Source of the DNA: JBGUVL01 sp964370395
GTDB lineage: Bacteria > Bacillota_I > Bacilli_A > Erysipelotrichales > Erysipelotrichaceae
Direction: 5' to 3'
Assembly: GCA_964370395.1 (NCBI GenBank)
Contig: CAYJIZ010000007.1
Span: forward strand, 51,893-115,892
DNA: 64,000 bases
Positions 8,681-16,961 of this stretch are shown piece by piece. The position numbers and the translations under genes were made by a program. The notes beneath the pieces are model-generated. The model was not told the DNA's origin and ran no database searches. It was given only the letters and a program-made list of their open reading frames with translations. The stretch's first letter is position 1; every line of letters starts with the position of its first letter.

Positions 8681-8700
8681 GACGATAGGAGGAAACTAGA

Positions 8701-9093
8701 ATGGCAAAAGCTAAAAAGGTTGTTCGTAAACGTCGTATCAAAAAGAATATTGCGAAAGGTTGCGCACACATTCACTCAACATTTAACAATACAATCGTAA
8801 CTATTACTGATGAAAGCGGAAACGCAATTGCTTGGTCAAGTGCAGGAGCATTAGGGTTCAAAGGATCTCGTAAATCAACTCCATTCGCAGCACAAATGGC
8901 TGGAGAAGCAGCAGGTAAAGCAGCAGTAGAACACGGTATGAAAACAGTAGCAGTAAGCGTGAAAGGTCCAGGACCTGGACGTGAAGCTGCAGTAAGAGCT
9001 TTACAAGTAGCAGGATTAGAAATTACATTAATTAACGATGTAACACCTATTCCTCACAATGGATGTCGTCCACCAAAACGACCACGTGGTTAA
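8701..9093 (+). CDS. rpsK: 30S ribosomal protein S11
   Basis: S11 lines the platform and E site. It has 130 residues. The blocks AHIHSTFNNTIVTITD, SAGALGFKGSRKSTPFAAQ and the C-terminal NDVTPIPHNGCRPPKRPRG are canonical. TAGGAGG at about 8686-8692 supports the start. Confidence 0.98.
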   Translation: MAKAKKVVRKRRIKKNIAKGCAHIHSTFNNTIVTITDESGNAIAWSSAGALGFKGSRKSTPFAAQMAGEAAGKAAVEHGMKTVAVSVKGPGPGREAAVRALQVAGLEITLINDVTPIPHNGCRPPKRPRG

Positions 9094-9129
9094 TTTTAAC
9101 CTTAATAATTGAGGAGGGTAATAGACAAT

Positions 9130-10089
9130 ATGCAAAAATTTGAACGTGCACAATTTGAAGTAAAAGAATTCGTTGATTCTGAGAATTATGGGAAATTTGT
9201 TATTGAACCTCTAGAAAGAGGTTTTGGGACTACGATAGGGAATGCATTAAGACGTGTCTTATTATCTTCATTGCCTGGGGGAGCTGTGTTCTCTATTAAA
9301 GTAGAAGGAGTTTATCATGAATTCACTTCTATTCCAGGTATTAAAGAAGACGTTACATCAATGATTTTAAATATTAAAAACTTAATTTTAAAAATTGATG
9401 ATGACGAAATTCACACTTTAAGAATTTCAAAATCAGGTTCAGGAGCTGTTTTGGCTCAGGATATTATTTGTCCTGATGGGGTGGAAGTATTAAATAAGGA
9501 TTTCTATATTTGTACACTTGAAGAAGGTGCAACTTTAGAAATGGAATTACAAGCAAAATCTGGTAGAGGATATGTAAGTGCTGATCAAAACAAACAGCAA
9601 TTTCAAGGACAAAACCAACCATTGGGTGTAATTTACACTGATTCAATCTTCACACCTATCGAGAGAGTGTCTTACAATTGTGAGCCTGCTCGTGTCGGTC
9701 AAGATGCTTCGTATGACAAATTAACAATGGAAATTTGGACAGACGGGTCGATTACTCCTCAAGAATCTATTGCATTAGGTTCAAAAATCTTAATTGATCA
9801 TTTAGAATTATTAACTAGTGTTCACGATATGGTGAACGACATGGAATCTGTTATGAAAGAGGTTCAAGGTGAAGTTGTTAATAAAGGATTAGTTATGATG
9901 ATCGAAGATCTAGACTTATCTGTTCGTTCATATAACTGTTTAAAACGTGCAGGAATCCAAACGGTGGAAGAATTGACACAAAAAACAGAAGACGAAATGA
10001 TGAGAGTTAGAAACTTAGGTAAGAAATCATTAAAAGAAGTAAAAGATAAAATCTACGATTTGGGGCTAAGCTTCAAATCTTACGAATAG
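9130..10089 (+). CDS. rpoA: DNA-directed RNA polymerase subunit alpha
   Basis: This is the assembly platform of RNA polymerase. From ATG 9130 it has 319 residues. An in-frame TTG at 9109 precedes the ribosome-binding site GAGGAGGG (9111-9118) and is rejected as start. The N-terminal dimerisation domain has GFGTTIGNALRRVLLSSLPG near residue 38. The C-terminal domain, for UP-elements and activators, has VRSYNCLKRAGIQTVEEL and the helix-hairpin-helix VRNLGKKSLKEV. It lies between rpsK and rplQ. Confidence 0.97.
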   Translation: MQKFERAQFEVKEFVDSENYGKFVIEPLERGFGTTIGNALRRVLLSSLPGGAVFSIKVEGVYHEFTSIPGIKEDVTSMILNIKNLILKIDDDEIHTLRISKSGSGAVLAQDIICPDGVEVLNKDFYICTLEEGATLEMELQAKSGRGYVSADQNKQQFQGQNQPLGVIYTDSIFTPIERVSYNCEPARVGQDASYDKLTMEIWTDGSITPQESIALGSKILIDHLELLTSVHDMVNDMESVMKEVQGEVVNKGLVMMIEDLDLSVRSYNCLKRAGIQTVEELTQKTEDEMMRVRNLGKKSLKEVKDKIYDLGLSFKSYE

Positions 10090-10111
10090 TAATTATAGGA
10101 GGAAGTAACCA

Positions 10112-10453
10112 ATGTGGAATCGTAAATTAGGTCGTACAGCAGATCACCGTAAAGCTATGCTTCGTAACTTAGCTACTTCAGTGATTATGAACGGAAGTTT
10201 AGAAACGACTGAAATGAAAGCAAAAGAAATTAGTTCTGTTGTTGAAAAATTAGTTACTTTAGGTAAACGTGGAGACTTACATGCTCGTCGTCAAGCTGCA
10301 TCTTACATTAGAGGTAATGACGCAGTGAAAAAATTATTCGACGAAATTGCACCACTTTACGCTGAACGTAATGGTGGATACACTAGAGTAGTAAAAACAA
10401 GAAACCGTCGTGGAGATAATGCTCCAATGGCGATTGTACAATTTGTAAAATAG
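10112..10453 (+). CDS. rplQ: 50S ribosomal protein L17
   Basis: L17 is located beside the peptide exit tunnel. It has 113 residues. The start MWNRKLGRTADHRKAMLRNL and the end GGYTRVVKTRNRRGDNAPMA are typical. AGGAGG at about 10098-10103 precedes the ATG. It is the last gene of the alpha cluster, closed by a terminator. The ECF transporter genes that often follow rplQ in Bacillota lie 12 kb away here. Confidence 0.97.
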   Translation: MWNRKLGRTADHRKAMLRNLATSVIMNGSLETTEMKAKEISSVVEKLVTLGKRGDLHARRQAASYIRGNDAVKKLFDEIAPLYAERNGGYTRVVKTRNRRGDNAPMAIVQFVK

Positions 10454-10461
10454 TGTACTTG

Positions 10462-10490
10462 AAAACCTCAATTTAATTGAGGTTTTTTTA
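10462..10490 (+). terminator. Rho-independent terminator after rplQ
   Basis: An inverted repeat AAAACCTCAATT / AATTGAGGTTTT with a two-base loop is followed by TTTTATTTT. It closes the ribosomal cluster. Confidence 0.9.
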
Positions 10491-10591
10491 TTTTGTTTTG
10501 TAACAAAAGTTTACAAACGGTTATATAAAATAATAAAAGGTATCCAAAAAGTACAGATAATGCCATAAAAACAACAAATTTTGCCATTTAC

Positions 10592-10742
10592 TTGCAAAAA
10601 TTATATAACTACTCTATAATGATAATACACAGAAGAGATAAACTTAGTTAAAACATCACATGGAAGGAAAATGGTAAGTGATGTTTCAATATTCAAAACA
10701 ATTTGACTACGCAAAAAGGAAGGCTATGCCTTCTTTTTTGCG
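10592..10742 (+). ncRNA. candidate small RNA with its own promoter and terminator
   Basis: A strong promoter, TTGCAA (10592-10597) - 17 bp - TATAAT (10615-10620), predicts a start near 10627. A terminator hairpin (10710-10742, GCAAAAAGGAAGGC against GCCTTCTTTTTTGC with one G-T pair) ends the transcript about 115 nt later. Between them a perfect 8-bp inverted repeat (AACATCAC / GTGATGTT, 10652-10687) forms another hairpin. No convincing coding frame is present. An 11-codon ORF (ATG 10671) has only a weak GGAAGG in front of it. I do not recognise an Rfam family. Confidence 0.55.
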
Positions 10743-10832
10743 CAATCATTAAAATAAGTCGTGATGCGTTTGGCATGTCATATGTAGGACAAACATAGTA
10801 GAATAGAAAAGAGAACGAAAAGGAGGATGAAT

Positions 10833-11702
10833 ATGAGTGAAATAGTAATTGATGCAATCAAAGATACGTATCTAATGATTCCCCTTTTGTTTTTAACATA
10901 TTTATTTATTGTGTATTTCGAACGCAAACAAATGAGTGAATTACCACTTTTTGTTGGGTTACAAAAATATGGTGTTATTGTTGGTAGTTTGGTTGGTTTG
11001 CTTCCACAATGTGGGTTTAGTGTAATTGCAGCAACATTATACTTACAAAGAAGCATAAGCTTAGGGACGATGGTTGCTGTTTTTATTGCGACAAGTGACG
11101 AAGCGATTCCTATTTTAATTGCGAATCCTTCTTTGTATAGTGATATGTTTTTGATTTTAGTGTTAAAGATCGTTGTTGCAATTTTAGTAGGATATGGTGT
11201 TGATTTTATATTTAAAAACAAAGATAAGAGAAAGCAAGTAACGCAGTCAAATACACATTGGCATGAAGCGAGTTGTGAAACGCATGGAGATGCATCTTGT
11301 TCATGCCATACGAAGCATTCTTCTCTTTTTGTTACTGCCTTGATTAAAGCGGGTAAGATCTATTTCTTCCTGTTTCTTACAACGCTTGTTTTAAACGCTG
11401 TTATCGCGATAATTGGAGAACATCACTTACAGGATGTTTTGCTTACAAATTCAGCACTACAGCCTTTTATCGCAGCCCTGTTTGGATTTATTCCAAATTG
11501 TGCAGCCAGTGTGGTATTAACACAGCTTTATGTGAGTGGTAGTGTTAGTTTTGCTTCCTTGTTTGCTGGATTAGTTACCAATGCTGGTTTGGGTGTTGTG
11601 ATATTATTGAAAGAGAAACACCAACGCAAACTTGTTGCACGCGTTCTTCTAATATTATATGGTAGTGCAATCGTATCTGCGTTATTATTAATGATATGGT
11701 AG
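10833..11702 (+). CDS. putative 10-TM heavy-metal exporter (ArsP_2/DUF2899-like permease)
   Basis: From ATG 10833 (AGGAGG 6 nt upstream) the protein has 289 residues. It is an integral membrane protein with about eight to ten hydrophobic segments in two related halves. The two halves carry similar motifs: LLPQCGFSVIAATLYL near residue 50 and FIPNCAASVVLTQLY near residue 220. Between them lies a His/Cys-rich cytosolic or external loop (HWHEASCETHGDASCSCHTK), a plausible metal-binding stretch. These features fit the putative heavy-metal or manganese exporter family. The substrate is not determined. The gene is followed 9 nt later by the HMCES-like gene. Confidence 0.75.
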   Translation: MSEIVIDAIKDTYLMIPLLFLTYLFIVYFERKQMSELPLFVGLQKYGVIVGSLVGLLPQCGFSVIAATLYLQRSISLGTMVAVFIATSDEAIPILIANPSLYSDMFLILVLKIVVAILVGYGVDFIFKNKDKRKQVTQSNTHWHEASCETHGDASCSCHTKHSSLFVTALIKAGKIYFFLFLTTLVLNAVIAIIGEHHLQDVLLTNSALQPFIAALFGFIPNCAASVVLTQLYVSGSVSFASLFAGLVTNAGLGVVILLKEKHQRKLVARVLLILYGSAIVSALLLMIW

Positions 11703-11711
11703 GTGAGATTT

Positions 11712-12281
11712 ATGTGTGGACGTTTTTATTTTAATTTTGATGATAGTGCGGAATCGGTTTTTTTAAAGAAGGTGCTACAACAAGTTAGTATTGTGCAGTT
11801 TGCGCAACAAGAAGTCTTTCCAAAGCAAGAGATATTGTTGTTGTGTGAAGTGGATGGCAAACTGAGTGCGAAAAAAAGACAATGGGGAAAAGCAATGCAA
11901 AACGATTTGTTGATTAATGCACGAAGTGAAACATACCAAACAAAAAAGACGTTTCAAACGATGCAACGTTGTGCGATTCCATGTAACTATTTTTTTGAAT
12001 GGAAACAAGTAGGAAAAACCAAAGTAAAACACAGTATTAAAAAACAGTCACAAAGCATAATTTATCTTGCCGCTCTTTATGATGAACAAAGTGTCGTTAT
12101 CTTAACAGGAGAAGCAAGTAAGGCAATGGCGACGATTCATCATCGAACACCATTGATTATGGATCATACTACGATGTTGCGTTATTTGAACAATGAAATG
12201 GAAGCTTGTGTCGATAACGATAACTTGCTTATCCAATCGCTTGTGGCACACGAACAAACTTCGCTTTTTGCTGAAGAATAA
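11712..12281 (+). CDS. SOS response-associated peptidase, HMCES/YedK family
   Basis: Proteins of this family crosslink to abasic sites in single-stranded DNA through the N-terminal cysteine. The ATG at 11712 gives MCGRFYF, placing Cys2 at the catalytic position after Met removal. An in-frame GTG at 11703 would bury this Cys and is rejected. The segments NARSETYQTKKTFQTMQ, RCAIPCNYFFEWK and the HHRTPLIMD block (His and active-site area) match the family. It has 189 residues. It has only a short gap to the upstream permease and may be co-transcribed with it. Confidence 0.9.
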   Translation: MCGRFYFNFDDSAESVFLKKVLQQVSIVQFAQQEVFPKQEILLLCEVDGKLSAKKRQWGKAMQNDLLINARSETYQTKKTFQTMQRCAIPCNYFFEWKQVGKTKVKHSIKKQSQSIIYLAALYDEQSVVILTGEASKAMATIHHRTPLIMDHTTMLRYLNNEMEACVDNDNLLIQSLVAHEQTSLFAEE

Positions 12282-12310
12282 AACACAGTTATAAAAAAAT
12301 TAAAAAAGGC

Positions 12311-12340
12311 TTGCTTTTGTTTTGGGTTATAGTATATAAT
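12311..12340 (+). promoter_or_regulatory. promoter of the T-box/amino-acid ABC operon
   Basis: TTGCTT (12311-12316), an 18-bp spacer and TATAAT (12335-12340) lie just upstream of the T-box leader. The predicted start is near 12347. Confidence 0.7.
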
Positions 12341-12346
12341 CTAAAC

Positions 12347-12585
12347 ATTCAAATACTTTGAACAAGAGTAGTACCTATGAACCGCATTCAAGAGACTAGT
12401 TGGTTGGTGTAAAACTAGATGTACATAATAGGGAACGTGCTTGGGAGTAGGAATATCGAAGGCAACAGAGGTATTCACGTTTGACCTAGCGTTAATGGGT
12501 GAGAGAGCTAATATATAAAATTATGTTAGAAACATGGTGGTACCGCGATGAACAATCGTCCTTGTAATTGAGGACGATTTTTTTA
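12347..12585 (+). promoter_or_regulatory. T-box leader (tRNA-sensing riboswitch), possible Arg CGU specifier
   Basis: This leader lies upstream of an amino-acid ABC transporter. The T-box sequence TGGTGGTACCGCG is at about 12536-12547, where the NCCA end of uncharged tRNA would pair. It is followed by a terminator, AATCGTCCT (12554-12562) / AGGACGATT (12571-12579) plus a U run. Stem I can be traced: an AGTA-type stretch (AAGAGTAGTA), helix CCTAT/ATAGG, apical helix CTAGTT/AACTAG with a GGTTGGTG loop, and basal CAAG/CTTG. In the specifier loop the triplet after GAA is CGT (12436-12438) followed by a purine. This suggests arginine, but the register is by eye. Confidence 0.85.
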
Positions 12586-12604
12586 TTTTTATGGGAGGAA
12601 ATAT

Positions 12605-13261
12605 ATGGAATTTAATGTTGATATTATTACTGGATATTGGCAGTTAATCATTAGTGGGATTCCACTAATTCTGCAATTGTCATTTCTAAGTGCTTTATTT
12701 GGAACAACCGTGGGGTTGTCTACTGTATTCTTACGACGTAAGAGTAAAATACTAGAGAAATTAATTGCTGGTTATATCGATATCTTTCGAGGAACACCAG
12801 TCTATGTGCAATTAGCCTTCTTCTATTATGGGTTACCTAGTTTAATTCCAGGAGCAAATATTCCAGCCTACATCAGTGCGATTATTATCTTCTCCTTAAA
12901 CTCAGGAGCGTATTTATCAGAAATCATACGTGCTGGAGTGGAAGGAATTGACAAAGGGCAAATTGAAGCAGCGAAAGCATTAGGAGTAAGCAAATTTGAT
13001 ATCGCAAAAGATATTATTATTCCATTGGCATTTCGAAACGTATTACCAGCCGTTGTGAATGAGTTCATTACGTTAACCAAAGAGACAGCGGTGGTATCTT
13101 TAATTGGATTGCATGATATGATGTACTTCAGCAATGCGGTAACAAGTAAGTTCTATTCTAACTTTGAACCATTGTTAGTTGTATTCATCGCTTATTATAT
13201 TATGAATAAAGTACTAAGCTTTATTGGAAAAGTCATTGAAAGGAAGTTACGTTATGATTAG
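12605..13261 (+). CDS. amino-acid ABC transporter permease (HisM/GlnP type)
   Basis: This is the membrane subunit of a polar amino-acid importer. It has 218 residues and about five transmembrane helices. The EAA loop LEAAKALGVSKFDIAKDIIIP-like segment is near residue 120, with the preceding YLSEIIRAGVEGIDKGQ typical of the His/Gln/Arg subfamily. GGGAGGAA precedes ATG 12605. It is preceded by the T-box and overlaps the ATPase gene by 8 nt, so the three genes form one operon. Confidence 0.94.
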   Translation: MEFNVDIITGYWQLIISGIPLILQLSFLSALFGTTVGLSTVFLRRKSKILEKLIAGYIDIFRGTPVYVQLAFFYYGLPSLIPGANIPAYISAIIIFSLNSGAYLSEIIRAGVEGIDKGQIEAAKALGVSKFDIAKDIIIPLAFRNVLPAVVNEFITLTKETAVVSLIGLHDMMYFSNAVTSKFYSNFEPLLVVFIAYYIMNKVLSFIGKVIERKLRYD

Positions 13262-13979
13262 AGTAGAAAATCTATACAAACAATATAATGAAACAACAAA
13301 AGTATTGTTCGATGTTAACTTCACTTTTGAGGAAGCAAAGACATATGCGATCATCGGTAGTAGCGGTGGTGGAAAATCAACTTTGATTCGTTGTTTGAAC
13401 TTATTAGAAGAACCAACAAGTGGAAGTGTTTACTACAATGATATAAAAGTGAATGATCCCAATACGGACTTAGCTAAAGTAAGAGAAAAAGTAGGAATGG
13501 TATTTCAAAACTTCAACTTATTTGAACACATGAAAGCTTTGGATAATGTGACATACGCATTAAAGAAAGTGAAACACATGAACAAAGAAGAAGCAGAAGC
13601 CAAAGGAAAGCAATTGTTGGAAAAAGTCGGATTAGGACATCGTATCGATTCGTACCCACACCAATTAAGTGGGGGAGAGAAACAGCGTTGTGCGATCGCC
13701 AGAGCACTTGCGATGGAACCAGAAGTATTGTTGTTTGATGAACCGACAAGTGCATTGGATCCAGAGATGACAAGTGAAGTATTAAAAGTATTACAAGATT
13801 TAAACCATACAGGAATGACGATGATTGTGGTAACACACGAAATGAATTTCGCGAAACACGTTGCCGATTATGTCATCTATATGGACAAAGGAAATATTGA
13901 AGAATGCAGTAAAGCAAAAGAATTCTTTGAAGCACCAAAGAGTGAGAGAGCAAAAGAATTCTTATCAAATATGATTTAA
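13254..13979 (+). CDS. amino-acid ABC transporter ATP-binding protein (GlnQ type)
   Basis: This is the ATPase that powers the importer at the cytosolic face. From ATG 13254 it has 241 residues (MIRVENLYKQYN). The in-frame ATG at 13224 lies inside the permease gene and lacks a ribosome-binding site, whereas AAAGGAAG precedes 13254. Walker A is GSSGGGKST, the signature is LSGGEKQR, Walker B is VLLFDEPTSALD, and the switch His is in VVTHEM. All catalytic motifs are intact. Confidence 0.95.
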   Translation: MIRVENLYKQYNETTKVLFDVNFTFEEAKTYAIIGSSGGGKSTLIRCLNLLEEPTSGSVYYNDIKVNDPNTDLAKVREKVGMVFQNFNLFEHMKALDNVTYALKKVKHMNKEEAEAKGKQLLEKVGLGHRIDSYPHQLSGGEKQRCAIARALAMEPEVLLFDEPTSALDPEMTSEVLKVLQDLNHTGMTMIVVTHEMNFAKHVADYVIYMDKGNIEECSKAKEFFEAPKSERAKEFLSNMI

Positions 13980-13998
13980 CAATAGGGAGGAAAAGAAA

Positions 13999-14751
13999 AT
14001 GAAAAAACTATTATCAGTATTTGCAGTATTTGCGTTATTATTAACAACAGCTTGTGGAGCAAGCAATGATTCAGAAAAGAAAAAGTTAGTCGTACTAACA
14101 AACTCGGGGTACCCTCCATACGAAGAATTGGACAAAGAGGGAAACTTATATGGGTTTGATATTGATGTAATGAACAAAGCAGCAGAAATTGCTGGGTATG
14201 AAGTAGAAATTAGAGATGTTGATTTTGATGCGATTGTGCCTTCTATCAAAACAGGAAAAGCAGACATTGGTATCGCAGGGATGACACCTTCTAAGAAAAG
14301 AAGAAAATCAGTCGATTTCTCTGATATTTACTACTCTGGAGAAGATTCACAAAACTACTTATTATACAAAGAATCAAGTGGAATTAAAACACAAGATGAT
14401 TTAGCAGGTAAAACAATCGGTTGCCAAATGGGAACAGTACAATTTGAAGCAGCGACATACTTTGAAGACAATGTAAAAGCGAAAGTAGATGCGAAAAAAG
14501 ACTACGCTTCTATTGTTGCGGAAATCAACAAAGGAAATAACGATTGTGCGATTGTGGAAAAAGCAGTAGCAGATTCATTTATGAAAAAAGACAGCGAGTT
14601 CAAAGCGTTCAAATTAGAAGGTTTGGCAGCATTAGAAGGAAATGCAATGTGTTTCAAAAAAGGATCGAAGTTAAAAGCAGATTTTGATAAAGCGATTCAA
14701 GAAATGAAAGACAATGGAGAAATGGATAAATTAATTAAGAAATATTTCTAA
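13999..14751 (+). CDS. amino-acid ABC transporter substrate-binding lipoprotein
   Basis: This is the extracellular receptor of the importer, anchored by a lipid. It has 250 residues. The signal peptide MKKLLSVFAVFALLLTTAC ends in a lipobox with Cys19. The mature part is a SBP family 3 domain: NSGYPPYEE, GFDIDVMNKAAEIAG and IKTGKADIGIAGMTPSKKR. The ligand is probably a polar or basic amino acid; arginine would agree with the tentative T-box specifier. GGGAGG precedes the ATG. Confidence 0.93.
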   Translation: MKKLLSVFAVFALLLTTACGASNDSEKKKLVVLTNSGYPPYEELDKEGNLYGFDIDVMNKAAEIAGYEVEIRDVDFDAIVPSIKTGKADIGIAGMTPSKKRRKSVDFSDIYYSGEDSQNYLLYKESSGIKTQDDLAGKTIGCQMGTVQFEAATYFEDNVKAKVDAKKDYASIVAEINKGNNDCAIVEKAVADSFMKKDSEFKAFKLEGLAALEGNAMCFKKGSKLKADFDKAIQEMKDNGEMDKLIKKYF

Positions 14752-14754
14752 TTC

Positions 14755-14780
14755 GAAAAGTGGGAAACCACTTTTCTTTT
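14755..14780 (+). terminator. Rho-independent terminator of the amino-acid ABC operon
   Basis: GAAAAGTGG (14755-14763), a GAAA tetraloop and CCACTTTTC (14768-14776) are followed by a T-rich stretch. Confidence 0.85.
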
Positions 14781-14827
14781 CTTATATTGAAGTCGATTTA
14801 TGGTATACTAGTTTCGAGGTGAATGAC

Positions 14828-15823
14828 GTGAAAAAATGGATGATTGTGATGATTTTAATTTTGGCTGGTTGCAATAGCCAAACAACAATATATAATGAAA
14901 CCCAAAGTAAGCAATTAAAAGATATGGGTGTATGGGAAGAAGTGAATAATGATTGTACTAATAGCGATAGTGTAAAAGTGATGTTGGATGCGAATGATTT
15001 TGTGAAAGGCAATGCGGAAAAGTATTGTGGTTTACAAATTACAAAAGCAGAGGGTGTCAATGCGTTATTAGAAGCGAAGTTAAGTGAGAAGGAAGTGCAA
15101 AGCTATTTGCGTTTGTCGAATTTTCGTGGAGATCGAGTACAACGCTATTTGGCTTATGATGCGAAAAGCAGCAAAGAGAAAGTAATGGCTGTGAACATGG
15201 ATTTGGATTTGGAACCTTATGTTCAAACCACAACCATCGAAGACGATTCTAATATGGCGTTATTGGTAAATAAGTTCAATGCATTGCCAGAAGGGTATGT
15301 ACCAAATGATTTGGTAGACATACAATACGTATGCAAACAAGGAGTGGATTTTTCTTGTTCGACGATGGATCGTATGGTTCTTCGTAAAGAAGCAGCAAGT
15401 GCGTACGAAGACTTTGCGAAAGCTGCACAAAAAGAAGGATTGGATATTGTTGCGATTGCAGCATATCGTTCTTATGAGTACCAAGCAGGATTGTATAACT
15501 ACAATAAAAATGCGAGTGGACAAGAATATGCAGACCAATACTATGCAAGACCAGGACAAAGTGAACACAATAGTGGATTGGCTGTGGATATTACATTTAA
15601 TTCGCATAACTATAATGAAATAGAAAAGTATGATGGGTATGAATGGATTTTAAATAATATGCATAAGTATGGCTTTATCTTGCGTTACCCGCAAGACAAA
15701 CAAGACATCACACGCTATGGGTATGAAAGTTGGCATATGCGTTATGTTGGTAAGAAGATAGCCACTACCATTTATGAAAACAAATGGTGTCTGGAAGAAT
15801 ATTATGGAGCGTTAGCACAATGA
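14828..15823 (+). CDS. D-alanyl-D-alanine carboxypeptidase family lipoprotein (VanY/M15B)
   Basis: This is a probable cell-wall peptidase that trims the terminal D-Ala of peptidoglycan stems. The start is GTG 14828, 7 nt after GAGGTGA; the GTG at 14819 overlaps that ribosome-binding site. The lipoprotein signal ends at LILAGC. About 150 residues of unassigned sequence precede the VanY domain. The zinc site is seen as SEHNSGLAVDI (His, Asp) and ESWHMRYVG (Glu, His) near the C-terminus. It has 331 residues. The stop overlaps the capA-like start (ATGA). Confidence 0.9.
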   Translation: MKKWMIVMILILAGCNSQTTIYNETQSKQLKDMGVWEEVNNDCTNSDSVKVMLDANDFVKGNAEKYCGLQITKAEGVNALLEAKLSEKEVQSYLRLSNFRGDRVQRYLAYDAKSSKEKVMAVNMDLDLEPYVQTTTIEDDSNMALLVNKFNALPEGYVPNDLVDIQYVCKQGVDFSCSTMDRMVLRKEAASAYEDFAKAAQKEGLDIVAIAAYRSYEYQAGLYNYNKNASGQEYADQYYARPGQSEHNSGLAVDITFNSHNYNEIEKYDGYEWILNNMHKYGFILRYPQDKQDITRYGYESWHMRYVGKKIATTIYENKWCLEEYYGALAQ

Positions 15824-16953
15824 AAAAGATCGTAATGGGATTATTAGCAGTATTTTTGCTAGTTGGATGTAGTACAAACAAAGACGAAGAGAAAGTAAAA
15901 CCTGAAGCGAAAGAGACACGTGTTTCTTTTGTTGGGGTTGGAGATAATTTGATTCATGATACTGTGTATAAGGATGCACAAACAGCAGAAGGTAGTTATG
16001 ATTTTACTAAGATGTACAAAAAGGTAAAAAAGGATATTAAGAACAGTGACATTGCTTTTATTAATCAAGAAACGATTTTAGGGGGAAGTGAACTAGGTTT
16101 ATCGGGGTATCCTACCTTTAACTCTCCTATTGAAATAGCGAAGAATTTAGAAGATACAGGGTTTAACTTAGTGAACTTGGCAACCAATCATAGTTTGGAT
16201 AAATACGAAGCAGGGATTGAAAATGCGTTGCAAGCTTTTTCGCAAACGGATATGGTTGTGAATGGAATCTATACGTCGCAAGAAGCATACGATACGATTC
16301 CTACCTTTGAAAAAGAAGGCATTACGTTTAGCTTTTTGGCGTATACGTATGGAACCAATGGAATAGAAGCACCCAATCCATATAACATCTCTTATTTCAG
16401 TGATGAAAAAATCACACGAGATGTTGAAAAAGCAAAACAGATTAGTGATGTTGTGATCGTGTCTGCGCATTGGGGAGAGGAAAATACATTTGCTCCTTCT
16501 TCCTACCAAACACATTATGCGCAATTGTTTGCAGATTTAAATGTAGATGTGGTCATTGGAACGCATCCACATACGATTCAACCTGTGGAATGGATCAAAG
16601 GAAAAGATGGCAATGAAACACTTGTTGTGTATTCCCTAGGAAATTTTTTAGGAGGAATGCTGACTACTGACAATGCGATTGGTGGAATGGTACAATTTGA
16701 CTTTGTACAAGATAAAAAGAAGAAAGACATTACGATTGAAAATGTACACTGGGTACCACTTATCATTCATTTTGAAGGGGACCAAAACGATATTTTAGCC
16801 AAACGTAATGCTTACCAAGTATACCGCGTTGATCAATACAGTGATACGCTAGCAAAGAGTCATGTATTAAATGGCTTTGAGGGTAATGTAGTAAGTGTTG
16901 ATTATATTATGAATAAGAGTAAAGAAGTCATTGATGAAGCATTTTTAAAGTAG
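15820..16953 (+). CDS. CapA-family lipoprotein (poly-gamma-glutamate/capsule synthesis-like phosphoesterase fold)
   Basis: From ATG 15820 the protein has 377 residues. It begins with a lipoprotein signal (MKKIVMGLLAVFLLVGC). Metallophosphatase-like motifs of the CapA family are in order: GVGDNLIHD, FINQETILGG, NLATNHSLD, VSAHWGEE and GTHPHTIQ. In Bacillus, CapA takes part in poly-gamma-glutamate export, but no capBC is here, so the substrate is unknown. It overlaps the VanY gene by 4 nt (ATGA), which implies coupled translation and a shared envelope role. Confidence 0.88.
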   Translation: MKKIVMGLLAVFLLVGCSTNKDEEKVKPEAKETRVSFVGVGDNLIHDTVYKDAQTAEGSYDFTKMYKKVKKDIKNSDIAFINQETILGGSELGLSGYPTFNSPIEIAKNLEDTGFNLVNLATNHSLDKYEAGIENALQAFSQTDMVVNGIYTSQEAYDTIPTFEKEGITFSFLAYTYGTNGIEAPNPYNISYFSDEKITRDVEKAKQISDVVIVSAHWGEENTFAPSSYQTHYAQLFADLNVDVVIGTHPHTIQPVEWIKGKDGNETLVVYSLGNFLGGMLTTDNAIGGMVQFDFVQDKKKKDITIENVHWVPLIIHFEGDQNDILAKRNAYQVYRVDQYSDTLAKSHVLNGFEGNVVSVDYIMNKSKEVIDEAFLK

Positions 16954-16961
16954 GTGAACAA

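Noticed and set aside
9109..9129. TTG 9109 as the rpoA start
   Set aside because: It lies before the ribosome-binding site. ATG 9130 gives the conserved N-terminus.
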